NCBI GenBank assembly: GCA_016708025.1
Contig: JADJGQ010000004.1
Span: 124,001 to 188,000 of the forward strand
Length of the DNA: 64,000 nt
Direction: 5' to 3'
Source: a bacterium
GTDB taxonomy: Bacteria; Zixibacteria; MSB-5A5; GN15; FEB-12
Part shown: piece by piece, positions 34,007 to 41,169 of the stretch
Position numbering within the stretch: position 1 is the first letter of the stretch
How the letters are laid out: each line of letters opens with the position of its first letter
Made by a program: the position numbers and the translations under genes
Notes under the pieces: generated by a model
What the model saw: only the letters and a program-made list of their open reading frames with translations
Databases searched by the model: none
Told to the model about the DNA's origin: nothing

Positions 34007-34924
34007 ATGTCGAATGAAAGATCGATCCCAGTCCAACATCGGATGACCCCATCGCGCGCGTTGTTGTTGTTAACAATCGGCGCGGTCTGTATCAGTTTTG
34101 CCGCGATCTTCGTGAAGGGGATCGGGAGCGACCGTCTTGGCGCGACGGCAATCGGTTTCTGGCGAATGCTATTTGGGTCGGCGATCATGTTTGGATGGAC
34201 GCTGATCGAGGGGAAAAGTGTGGGTTTGCCGAAACGGATCTACTTCTGGTCGGCGTTTGCCGGTTTTGCGTTTTTCTGTGATCTCTGGACCTGGCATCGG
34301 TCGATATTTATTACCGGGGCGGGGATGGCGACGATTCTCGGGAATACGCAGGTTTTTGGCAGTGCCATTCTGGGGTACTTTGCTTTCAAAGAAAAGCTCT
34401 CGCTTAAGTTCTTTCTGGCGGCGATCCTTGGATTTGTCGGGATCGTGCTTTTGATAGGCGTGGGGAGTGATGATATCCAGTTGACTGAGCATTACCTGAT
34501 GGGGGTCTTTTTCGGACTGCTGACGGGGATCTGCTATGCATCGTATATCTCACTGGTGAAAAAGGCGAGTCATGAGCATGTGGAGGTAGGGACCCTTGCT
34601 TTGATGGCCTGGACCGCTTTGTTTTGCGCGATCTTCCTCGGAGTCGCGGGTCTGGTTGAAGGCGAGGCGATGTTGCCTCCGGATGCGACGAGTTGGCTGT
34701 TTTTGCTCGGCCTTGGATTGGTGCCGCAAGCGATCGGTTGGCGAGTGATATCATCTTCGTTGCCGCATATCGACGCACACCGCGCGGGGCTGGCGCTGCT
34801 GCTTCAACCGATACTGGCGACAGTTTGGGGATTTCTCTTCTTTGGGGAGATGCTCGGCCCACTGCAATTAGTGGGGGCAGTGGTGACGCTGGGGGCGATC
34901 TATTTCGGGTCGATTCGAAAGTAG
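34007..34924 (+). CDS. EamA/DMT-family permease
   Basis: The 305-residue protein has ten hydrophobic segments arranged as two EamA repeats. The first spans LLLLTIGAVCISFAAIFVKG to FLAAILGFVGIVLLIGVG and the second LMGVFFGLLTGICYASYISL to LVGAVVTLGAIYFGSI. The conserved R-x-x-x-G-x-x (GFWRMLFGSAIM) and the C-terminal ALLLQPILATVWGFLFFGE are typical of drug/metabolite transporters. ATG 34007 is chosen because it starts a normal cytoplasmic N-terminus; a purine-rich AGGAGGGGGG lies 17-27 bases upstream. The exported substrate is unknown. Confidence 0.85.
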   Translation: MSNERSIPVQHRMTPSRALLLLTIGAVCISFAAIFVKGIGSDRLGATAIGFWRMLFGSAIMFGWTLIEGKSVGLPKRIYFWSAFAGFAFFCDLWTWHRSIFITGAGMATILGNTQVFGSAILGYFAFKEKLSLKFFLAAILGFVGIVLLIGVGSDDIQLTEHYLMGVFFGLLTGICYASYISLVKKASHEHVEVGTLALMAWTALFCAIFLGVAGLVEGEAMLPPDATSWLFLLGLGLVPQAIGWRVISSSLPHIDAHRAGLALLLQPILATVWGFLFFGEMLGPLQLVGAVVTLGAIYFGSIRK

Positions 34925-35075
34925 CCGGTCAGTTCAACCTCTATACTCCCGCATTCTACGTTTCTACCAACCGCACAATAATCTTGCATACATGGACTCG
35001 TAATACTATCTTAGTGCGTCACTGTCGGGTGACGTGTGGAGGATCTCAAAGCAGAAATTTCCAAAGGAGCTGGTC

Positions 35076-36017
35076 ATGAGGAGATGGGCGTGGTTGGCGA
35101 TTCTGGCGCTTATGTTAGTGCCAATGATCTCTTTCTCGGCGGTAGATGTACAGCTGGGAACGACTGAGGCGTATTGGTATCCGGGGGACAACGTGAAGAT
35201 CCCGATCATCATGACTAACGATGTCAAAACCCAAGCTTTCACCGCTTCGATACGTATCCTCTCCGGAACAATTGTGGTCGATTCGGTGGTCAGAAGTGGC
35301 AGACTCGGACAAGGAGACGTCCCTATAGCTGTTTGGTTACCGACTGCGTGCGATATATCTACGCCGAGTGATTCCGGAACAGTAATATTCGTAAGCAGTC
35401 CATCCATGGGGATCCCAATCGGATCCGGAGAGATAGCCAGCATCTGGATGCATGGGTATTCTCTGGGCAGCCAGTTTACATTCCAAATGGTCGATTCCTT
35501 TGCCATGGATCCGGCAGATCCTTGTTATAACCGGCATCGTTCTATGGCATCGATATTCAAGAGCAGCTATGAATTGGAGGAGGTTGAATTAGGCTTGAGT
35601 AACACGACGTTAACGTTGGTTGATGCGGCACTGGAGTTGACGACCCCAGCGACGGTCTCAGGTATGACATTGAAACCTCTGTCAATTCCGGTAGATGTAT
35701 GGTCGTTGTATGAGGGGGTCACAGTCGAAGTGATCTCATTTGAGGGGCCGAATGGCCAGTCGCCATTTCCGACTGTTTCAGGTGCCGGACCATGGCAGTT
35801 GGAGTGGACTCCCGGCCTGAATGGTGCGGGTGCGTATCTGTTGACCGTTCGCGCTTCGAATCCGCAAGGGCAGCACGCCGAAAAGTCCATAGCGATTGCC
35901 ATCGGCTCCAGTGTCCTGTCAGGAGATATTGACTGCAACGGCAATGTCGACTTAAGCGACCTGTCACGGATGATAAACTGGCTGCTCAATCACACGGTGC
36001 CGCCGCTCTGTCCGTAG
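35076..36017 (+). CDS. Secreted protein with C-terminal dockerin-like repeat
   Basis: ATG 35076 follows AAAGGAG by 7 bases and gives a signal peptide (MRRWAWLAILALMLVPMISFSA) and 313 residues. The first domain (about 25-170) is a beta sandwich similar to cohesin-type modules (VQLGTTEAYWYPGDNVKIPI, GEIASIWMHGYSLG). The second (about 200-280) looks Ig-like. The C-terminus is a half dockerin with one canonical calcium loop: GDIDCNGNVDLSDLSRMINW, then LLNHTVPPLCP. No catalytic motif is seen. It may be a surface assembly component like the larger protein at 27918. Confidence 0.65.
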   Translation: MRRWAWLAILALMLVPMISFSAVDVQLGTTEAYWYPGDNVKIPIIMTNDVKTQAFTASIRILSGTIVVDSVVRSGRLGQGDVPIAVWLPTACDISTPSDSGTVIFVSSPSMGIPIGSGEIASIWMHGYSLGSQFTFQMVDSFAMDPADPCYNRHRSMASIFKSSYELEEVELGLSNTTLTLVDAALELTTPATVSGMTLKPLSIPVDVWSLYEGVTVEVISFEGPNGQSPFPTVSGAGPWQLEWTPGLNGAGAYLLTVRASNPQGQHAEKSIAIAIGSSVLSGDIDCNGNVDLSDLSRMINWLLNHTVPPLCP

Positions 36018-36043
36018 GTCTTGAGATGATCAAGAGACAATGA

Positions 36044-36073
36044 AAAAGGCGGCTCAGGTGAGCCGCCTTTTCT
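36044..36073. terminator. Bidirectional terminator
   Basis: AAGGCGGCTC and GAGCCGCCTT form a 10-bp stem with loop AGGT, flanked by A and T runs. It lies between convergent genes ending at 36017 and 36093. Confidence 0.9.
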
Positions 36074-36092
36074 ATGAGAAACGTGTATCGAC

Positions 36093-37376
36093 TTAACCAA
36101 CCAGCACTTTTTCGAGACGTTCGACCAGATAGTCGACATCCTTCTCAGTGATGATGAGCGGCGGGGAGATACGGATCGTATGGCCGTGGCTGTCGTTCGC
36201 AAGGACATTGAGATCGAGCAGTTGACGGCAGTAGTTCATGGCGTCGCCATCGTTGACTTCGATCCCGATAAAGAGGCCGCGTCCGCGGACTTCTTTGACA
36301 TGCTTGGAACGCTTGGCAACATCAAGGATCTTCTCTTTGAGGATCTTGCCGGTCGTGGCGGCCTTTTCAGAGAGCTTTTCTTCTACGAGGACATCGAGAG
36401 CGGCAACGCCAGCCACACAAGCGAGAGGGTAACCGCCGTAGGTGGAACCATCGCGACCCGGCTGGAAGACCAGATCCATCAGGTGAGAGTTTGTCACCAT
36501 GACAGAAAGCGGGACTAAACCGCCGGAGATCGCTTTGCCGAGGATGACGGCATCGGGGATGACATTCTCATGCTCGAAGCAGAAGTTCTTGCCGGTACGT
36601 CCGAGGCCGACCTGGATCTCATCGAAGAGCAACAGCAGGTCGTTGGCATCGGCGATCTCGCGAAGTCCCTGGAGGAATCCCGCCGGCGGCTGATACATGC
36701 CGCCTTCGCCCTGCATCGGTTCGACCAGAATAGCGCAGGTGTTTTTGTTTACGGCCTTCTTGACGCCTTCGAGGTCGCCAAAATCAACCGTCACGAAACC
36801 GGGGGTGAGCGGGCCGAAGCCTACTTTGTATTTTTCTGAGGTAGAGAACGAAACGATGGTGATCATGCGGCCATGGAAGTTATTGCCGAAAACGATGATC
36901 TCCTGTTTGCCATCCGGGATCCCTTTAGCCATATGGCCATAGGCGCGTCCGAGCTTGATGGCAGTTTCGACGGATTCAACGCCGCCATTCTTGGCGAGGA
37001 CTTTGTTCCCTTTGGCGCCAAAACGGGGGCCAAGCTGCGGGACGAGAGTCGCGCACTTTTTCAGGAAGAAGCCAAGCGGGTCGGTATAAACGACATTCGA
37101 AATAACAGAGGCATAGTGACCATTGAGAGCATCAACGAGTGCCTGGACGATCTTCGGATGATGATGGCCGGGGTTAGCGGCGGAATAGGCAGAGAGGCAG
37201 TCGAGATACTTTTTGTCATCCAGAGAGGTAAGCCAGGCGCCTTCGGCTTTGCGGACCACCATATGAAGGCGGCCGTAATGATTGGCGCCGTACGTGGTCT
37301 CCCAGTCAAAGATCTGGTCATCGGAGACGTTGGAATACGTCGTGGCTGAGCGATGCAGGGTGTCGGTTGGATTCAT
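36093..37376 (-). CDS. rocD: Ornithine--oxo-acid aminotransferase (class III PLP enzyme)
   Basis: The 427-residue class III aminotransferase starts MNPTDTLHRSATTYSNVSDD. Features typical of ornithine aminotransferase are NHYGRLHMVVRKAEGAWL, LDCLSAYSAANPGHHHPKIV and FGNNFHGRMITIVSFS. The PLP-binding part includes LLLLFDEIQVGLGRTGK with the Asp, ILGKAISGGLVPLS with the Schiff-base Lys, and GSTYGGYPLACVAG. It is expected to convert ornithine and 2-oxoglutarate to glutamate semialdehyde and glutamate. The SAYSA and FGNNFHGR details favour RocD over acetylornithine (ArgD) or GABA enzymes, though family overlap leaves some doubt. Confidence 0.85.
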   Translation of the reverse strand: MNPTDTLHRSATTYSNVSDDQIFDWETTYGANHYGRLHMVVRKAEGAWLTSLDDKKYLDCLSAYSAANPGHHHPKIVQALVDALNGHYASVISNVVYTDPLGFFLKKCATLVPQLGPRFGAKGNKVLAKNGGVESVETAIKLGRAYGHMAKGIPDGKQEIIVFGNNFHGRMITIVSFSTSEKYKVGFGPLTPGFVTVDFGDLEGVKKAVNKNTCAILVEPMQGEGGMYQPPAGFLQGLREIADANDLLLLFDEIQVGLGRTGKNFCFEHENVIPDAVILGKAISGGLVPLSVMVTNSHLMDLVFQPGRDGSTYGGYPLACVAGVAALDVLVEEKLSEKAATTGKILKEKILDVAKRSKHVKEVRGRGLFIGIEVNDGDAMNYCRQLLDLNVLANDSHGHTIRISPPLIITEKDVDYLVERLEKVLVG

Positions 37377-37427
37377 GGTCGTATCCTCTATGTTCTAAAG
37401 GCCTAGTAGTCGAAAGTGGGTGACTCT

Positions 37428-37455
37428 AACATATCAATTATCGTCATTTCCGCAA
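37428..37455 (-). promoter_or_regulatory. Candidate promoter of rocD
   Basis: Minus strand: TTGCGG (37455-37450), 16 bases, TATGTT (37433-37428), about 50 bases before the ATG. The rest of the 326-bp spacer 37377-37702 holds only this and the opposing promoter at 37643. Confidence 0.4.
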
Positions 37456-37642
37456 GCTGTTTCTATATGAAAAGACGTCAAAAACAGAACAATTGTTGCA
37501 TTATATCTTTGTGCGGTGACTATGGTGCGTTGAAAACTGGTGTTTAGGGAAGATAGTTCGGCGAATGAAATTCGGTAGGTTGGAGGGAAGTCGTTGGGTT
37601 GGTTGAGGATGAATCGAGATATGGGCGGAAGCGGGCATAGGG

Positions 37643-37671
37643 TTGATTTTAGGGCGGGAATTGGATATAGT
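37643..37671 (+). promoter_or_regulatory. Candidate promoter of the barrel-protein pair
   Basis: TTGATT (37643-37648), 17 bases, TATAGT (37666-37671), 31 bases before ATG 37703, which has a GGGAGGA ribosome-binding site. Confidence 0.5.
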
Positions 37672-37702
37672 GATCCATCAATCAAGAGAGGGAGGATACT
37701 CC

Positions 37703-38368
37703 ATGAAAAGACGAATACTGGTTTTGGGGCTGTTGATGCTGGTGGGGTGGAGTGGGATGGTGAGGGGGGAGGATACAACTGAAGTCAGACACAAGATCGC
37801 GGTGCGGTTGGCGGGGGCGTGGGATGTTGTTCAGGGTGACGATGATTACTGGTTTCATTCAGGGTTGGGTTACAACTTACAACTGATGGTTCCAATCAGT
37901 AGGAGTTTTGCGATCATTGGCAATCTGGGAAAGTCTGGGCAGAAGATGACCGACCTGCCGCGGCAATTCGGAAGTTCATTTACGACCTACGAATCTGATC
38001 TGGAATTCTCTTCATACAGATACTCAGCCGGATTGAGATACATCACTCGGAGTCTGTTCGGCTGGAAACGGACAAAGTTCTACATGGACCTTACGGCAGG
38101 CAAATTGTACTCCGAATATAGTGGAAGAGCACTTCTGGAAGATTCGACTGGCCAGCCTGGTTATGTCTTGAAACCGAATTCGCACGATCCGGATCTTCTG
38201 GTTGAGTGGGAGACGGGGCTGCAGATGCGGATAACATCAGGCATCGCGGCTGAGTTTGGTATTAGGCGATACCTTTCATTCTACAAGGCCAGTGGAAACG
38301 GCACCACTATGAACCAGGATTTTGGATTTTGCCTGGGAGTGACGGTGGGGTTTGGGAAGAAGGAGTGA
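37703..38368 (+). CDS. Predicted beta-barrel protein, first of a tandem paralogous pair
   Basis: The 221-residue protein has a signal peptide (MKRRILVLGLLMLVGWSGMVRG). The mature part alternates polar and hydrophobic residues in beta strands and ends in a strand (FGFCLLGV-like, FCLGVTVGFGKKE). It shares a clear pattern with the next gene: GQPGYVLK, HDPDLLVEWETGLQMR, and AAEFGIRRYLSFYK. This marks the pair as duplicates. No known family was recognised beyond an outer-membrane barrel-like composition. The function is unknown. Confidence 0.65.
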   Translation: MKRRILVLGLLMLVGWSGMVRGEDTTEVRHKIAVRLAGAWDVVQGDDDYWFHSGLGYNLQLMVPISRSFAIIGNLGKSGQKMTDLPRQFGSSFTTYESDLEFSSYRYSAGLRYITRSLFGWKRTKFYMDLTAGKLYSEYSGRALLEDSTGQPGYVLKPNSHDPDLLVEWETGLQMRITSGIAAEFGIRRYLSFYKASGNGTTMNQDFGFCLGVTVGFGKKE

Positions 38369-38394
38369 GGTAAAATCGTTCGGTGATTGTGATG

Positions 38395-38418
38395 CCCACC
38401 ATAAATGGTGGGGTACGG
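38395..38418. repeat. CCCACCATAAATGGTGGG palindrome, copy 3
   Basis: Identical to copy 2 over CCCACCATAAATGGTGGGG and TACGG. It lies between the two paralogous barrel genes and could form a hairpin in a joint transcript. Confidence 0.8.
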
Positions 38419-38451
38419 TAATTGTTCGATAGGCAAGTAATGGGAGACATT

Positions 38452-39147
38452 GTGAACAGAATGGTGAACATCAGCAAGATTCTCCTGCTGGGAGTTTTCC
38501 TGTCGACGGAGGTTTCAGCCACAGACACTATCAAGTCAGACTCCACGTCCAAGATCTGGAAGTTTGCGGTGCGCGTTGCGGGGGTATACGACGTTAAGCC
38601 GGATGAGCGGTATGAAATCTTGAGGTCTGGCTACGGATACAATATCGAGGCTCTACTTCCACTGCATAGGAACCTGGCTATTTTCGTGAACTTCGCGCGA
38701 ACAGGACTTGAGACTGTCGAACTACCGAAGTGGCCCACGGATGACTTTGAATCATATGCTTCAACTCTGCAGTACTCAGCAACAAGTCAGACGCTGGGTA
38801 TACGCTACACACATCTTGGCGTGTTAGGCTGGAAAAGCGTAGGTTGGCATCTTGACCTCGGACTCGGAAAGGCGGATCGAGAGTACGAAGGATACGTAGA
38901 GCTTGTTGATCGCTTCGGGCAACCAGGGTATCGGTGGAAGATCGACACGGACGATCCCGAGTTTCTGGTGGAGTGGGAGTTAGGTTTGCAGAAACGGATG
39001 TGCAGCTCGTTGGCAATCGAACTTGGTTTCAGGCGATATATGTCTTTCACCAAATCTGAACTGCCTGATGATCTGGAAGGGACCAGAATGATTCAAACTT
39101 GGGGGTTCTTGCTTGGGCTAACGGCCGGGATTCCGGCGGGAAAGTGA
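38452..39147 (+). CDS. Predicted beta-barrel protein, second of the tandem paralogous pair
   Basis: The probable start is GTG 38452, five bases after GGGAG; ATG 38440 and ATG 38461 are alternatives. A signal peptide follows (MVNISKILLLGVFLSTEVSA). The 231-residue product matches its upstream neighbour in several blocks: FAVRVAGVYDVK, GYGYNIEALLPL, GQPGYRWK, DDPEFLVEWELGLQKR and AIELGFRRYMSFTK. The two have diverged strongly elsewhere, so the duplication is old. It is a likely outer-membrane protein of unknown role. Confidence 0.65.
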   Translation: MNRMVNISKILLLGVFLSTEVSATDTIKSDSTSKIWKFAVRVAGVYDVKPDERYEILRSGYGYNIEALLPLHRNLAIFVNFARTGLETVELPKWPTDDFESYASTLQYSATSQTLGIRYTHLGVLGWKSVGWHLDLGLGKADREYEGYVELVDRFGQPGYRWKIDTDDPEFLVEWELGLQKRMCSSLAIELGFRRYMSFTKSELPDDLEGTRMIQTWGFLLGLTAGIPAGK

Positions 39148-39156
39148 AAGGGGAGA

Positions 39157-39232
39157 GGTTGCTTCGTCCCCCGCCCGCCCCTCGTCTTCGCTCGGGGCGA
39201 CGTTCGCATGCTCCTCGCAATAACTTCGAACA
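39157..39232. repeat. Degenerate TTGCTTCG ... CTCGCAATAAC element
   Basis: GTTGCTTCGTC at the left and GCTCCTCGCAATAAC at the right bracket a GC-rich centre with CTTCGCTCGGGGCGACG. It resembles the second module of the 254-bp array and intergenic repeats with GTCATTGCGAG ends known from diverse bacteria. Confidence 0.55.
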
Positions 39233-39256
39233 TCTACTCACTTCAGAATGCACTAA

Positions 39257-39355
39257 GGGCAGACCAGGAGGTCTGCCTCTCAAATAGCAGGGACGGGTCG
39301 GGAGGTCTGCCACTCAATTCAACAGGGCATGCGGAGACGTCTGCCGCTCAGATAA
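39257..39355. repeat. Cluster of three GCAGAC/GTCTGC palindromic repeats
   Basis: Copies at 39257-39286 (GGGCAGACCAGGAGGTCTGC, CTCTCAAATAG), 39292-39319 (right arm GGAGGTCTGCCACTCAATT) and 39331-39355 (GGAGACGTCTGCCGCTCAG). All are in the same orientation. The surrounding 525-bp spacer (39148-39672) shows no gene. Confidence 0.7.
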
Positions 39356-39388
39356 TCCGATGGTTAAATAGAGTTAATTGGTCCAATT

Positions 39389-39418
39389 TTGCTTGCGTCT
39401 CCAGAGGGCTGTTATTAT
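39389..39418 (+). promoter_or_regulatory. Candidate promoter of the FAD oxidase gene
   Basis: TTGCTT (39389-39394) and TATTAT (39413-39418) with 18 bases between. The leader to the chosen start (39673) would be about 250 bases. Confidence 0.35.
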
Positions 39419-39672
39419 TCTTCAGGCGCGCGAATTTTGCCGACTAGACGTTTTCCCTTTTTCAGCTTTCGCATCAAAATTCGTGTGATCCGGGCTTTAC
39501 TCCGCGACCCTCGTTGCTATGCCTGCCAAAGATCATCCGGCCGCTGAGTGAATATTCAAATCTGCAATTGCATAGTATGAGTGCCCGACTCGGTATGGGT
39601 GGCAAGAGACCAAACAATCGGCCCCTGCACCATTCCCGGAAGGCTCAACCATTCTCACTCTGGAGGCCCGTC

Positions 39673-41097
39673 ATGGCAACGGTAGGAACTGATACTGGAA
39701 AACAATCGGGGAGAAAAGTCAGTGTCGGCGATGTCGACACACTGCAAAAATCACTCAAGGGAAAGCTGCTTCGCCCCGGCGACCAGGGATATGACACCGC
39801 GAGGACGATCTGGAACGCGATGATCGACCGGCAGCCTGCAATTATCGTGCAGCCGATGGATGCCGGTGATGTGCAGAAGGCAGTCAACTTTGCCCGCGAA
39901 CAGAACATCCTTGTCGCTATCAAGGGTGGCGGACACAATATCGCCGGCAATGCGGTATGTGACGACGGTCTTATGATCGATTTCAGTCTGATGCGCGGAG
40001 TGCGAGTAGACCCAGCGGCGAAAGTAGCCCATGTCGAAGCCGGGGCGCTGCTCTCTGATGTCGACCACGCGACCCAGGCACACGGACTGGCGGTCCCGCT
40101 TGGCATCAATTCGACGACCGGTGTCGCCGGTCTTACACTGGGTGGTGGATTTGGCTGGCTGACTCGGCAACATGGTTTGTCCATTGACAATCTGCGCGCT
40201 ATGGATGTCGTCACCGCCGATGGAAAAATGGTCACCTGTAATTCTTCGCAACATGAGGACCTCTTCTGGGCGCTCTGTGGCGGAGGCGGCAATTTTGGCG
40301 TGGTCACACGCTTTGAGTTCACGCTTCATCCAGTAGGGCCGATGATCACTGCCGGCCTGGTAGTTTATCCGCTGTCCGAGGCGGCTGGTGCTCTTAAGCA
40401 GTACAACGAGTATGTTAAGACCCTACCCTTCGAGTCAAATGTCTGGGTAGTTTTGCGCAAAGCTCCGCCGCTTCCATTTCTGCCGGTCGAGGCGCATGGG
40501 ACAGACGTTTTGGTTTTTCCCGTCTTTTACAATGGGAAAAAACAGGCAGGGATGAAGCAGCTTGAGCCGGTACGGCATTTTGGGAAAGCAATTGGCGAGT
40601 TTGTCGATGAAATGCCCTATGAAGATTGGCAGAAGATGTTTGACGGTCTGCTTGGCCCCGGTGCACGAAACTACTGGAAATCCCACAATTTTGGCGAGCT
40701 GAGCGACAAATTCATTCAGACGGTAATAGGCGCTACATTAGCTTTGCCCTCGGATGAGAGCGATCTGTTTCTCGGTTTCATTCAGGGCGTGTCGAATAAA
40801 AAGCCAAAATCGTCGTCGGCGTATCCGCATCGCGATTGCGGCTGGGCAATGAATGTCCATGGCCGCTGGATGACCCCACAACAGGATGAAAAGGGGATTG
40901 CGTGGGCTCGTGATGTGTATCGCGATACAGCACCATTCGCGCTGGGCGGCGTGTATGTCAATTTCCTGACCTCGGACGAAAAGGATCGTATCCGCGAAGC
41001 ATATGGCGAAGGTTGGGATCGACTGGTGGAAGTAAAACGGAAATATGATCCGACGAATCTGTTCTGCATGAATCAGAATATCAACCCGAAAGGGTAG
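39673..41097 (+). CDS. FAD-linked oxidase of the berberine-bridge (BBE/GOOX) type
   Basis: ATG 39673 lies 6 bases after GGAGG and gives 474 residues. The N-terminal PCMH-type FAD domain has AIKGGGHNIAGNAVCDDGL, whose His88 is the expected covalent FAD site. The second covalent site of BBE enzymes (Cys in G-x-C-G) is replaced: TTGVAGLTLGGGFGW has Ala152, so FAD is probably held by His alone. The C-terminal BBE motif is VYVNFLTSDEKDRI...KYDPTNLFCMNQNINP. Homologues oxidise sugars or alkaloid-type amines/alcohols. No signal peptide is seen, so it is cytoplasmic. The substrate is unknown. Confidence 0.85.
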   Translation: MATVGTDTGKQSGRKVSVGDVDTLQKSLKGKLLRPGDQGYDTARTIWNAMIDRQPAIIVQPMDAGDVQKAVNFAREQNILVAIKGGGHNIAGNAVCDDGLMIDFSLMRGVRVDPAAKVAHVEAGALLSDVDHATQAHGLAVPLGINSTTGVAGLTLGGGFGWLTRQHGLSIDNLRAMDVVTADGKMVTCNSSQHEDLFWALCGGGGNFGVVTRFEFTLHPVGPMITAGLVVYPLSEAAGALKQYNEYVKTLPFESNVWVVLRKAPPLPFLPVEAHGTDVLVFPVFYNGKKQAGMKQLEPVRHFGKAIGEFVDEMPYEDWQKMFDGLLGPGARNYWKSHNFGELSDKFIQTVIGATLALPSDESDLFLGFIQGVSNKKPKSSSAYPHRDCGWAMNVHGRWMTPQQDEKGIAWARDVYRDTAPFALGGVYVNFLTSDEKDRIREAYGEGWDRLVEVKRKYDPTNLFCMNQNINPKG

Positions 41098-41117
41098 GCT
41101 CGTTCGTAGTGGAAATC

Positions 41118-41151
41118 AAAAGCGGGGCTCAAATGAGTCCCGCTTTTATTT
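41118..41151. terminator. Bidirectional terminator
   Basis: AAAAGCGGGGCTC pairs with GAGTCCCGCTTTT around loop AAAT. It lies between the convergent FAD oxidase gene and the redox operon. Confidence 0.9.
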
Positions 41152-41169
41152 TGAGTTTCCTCTGAAGTC

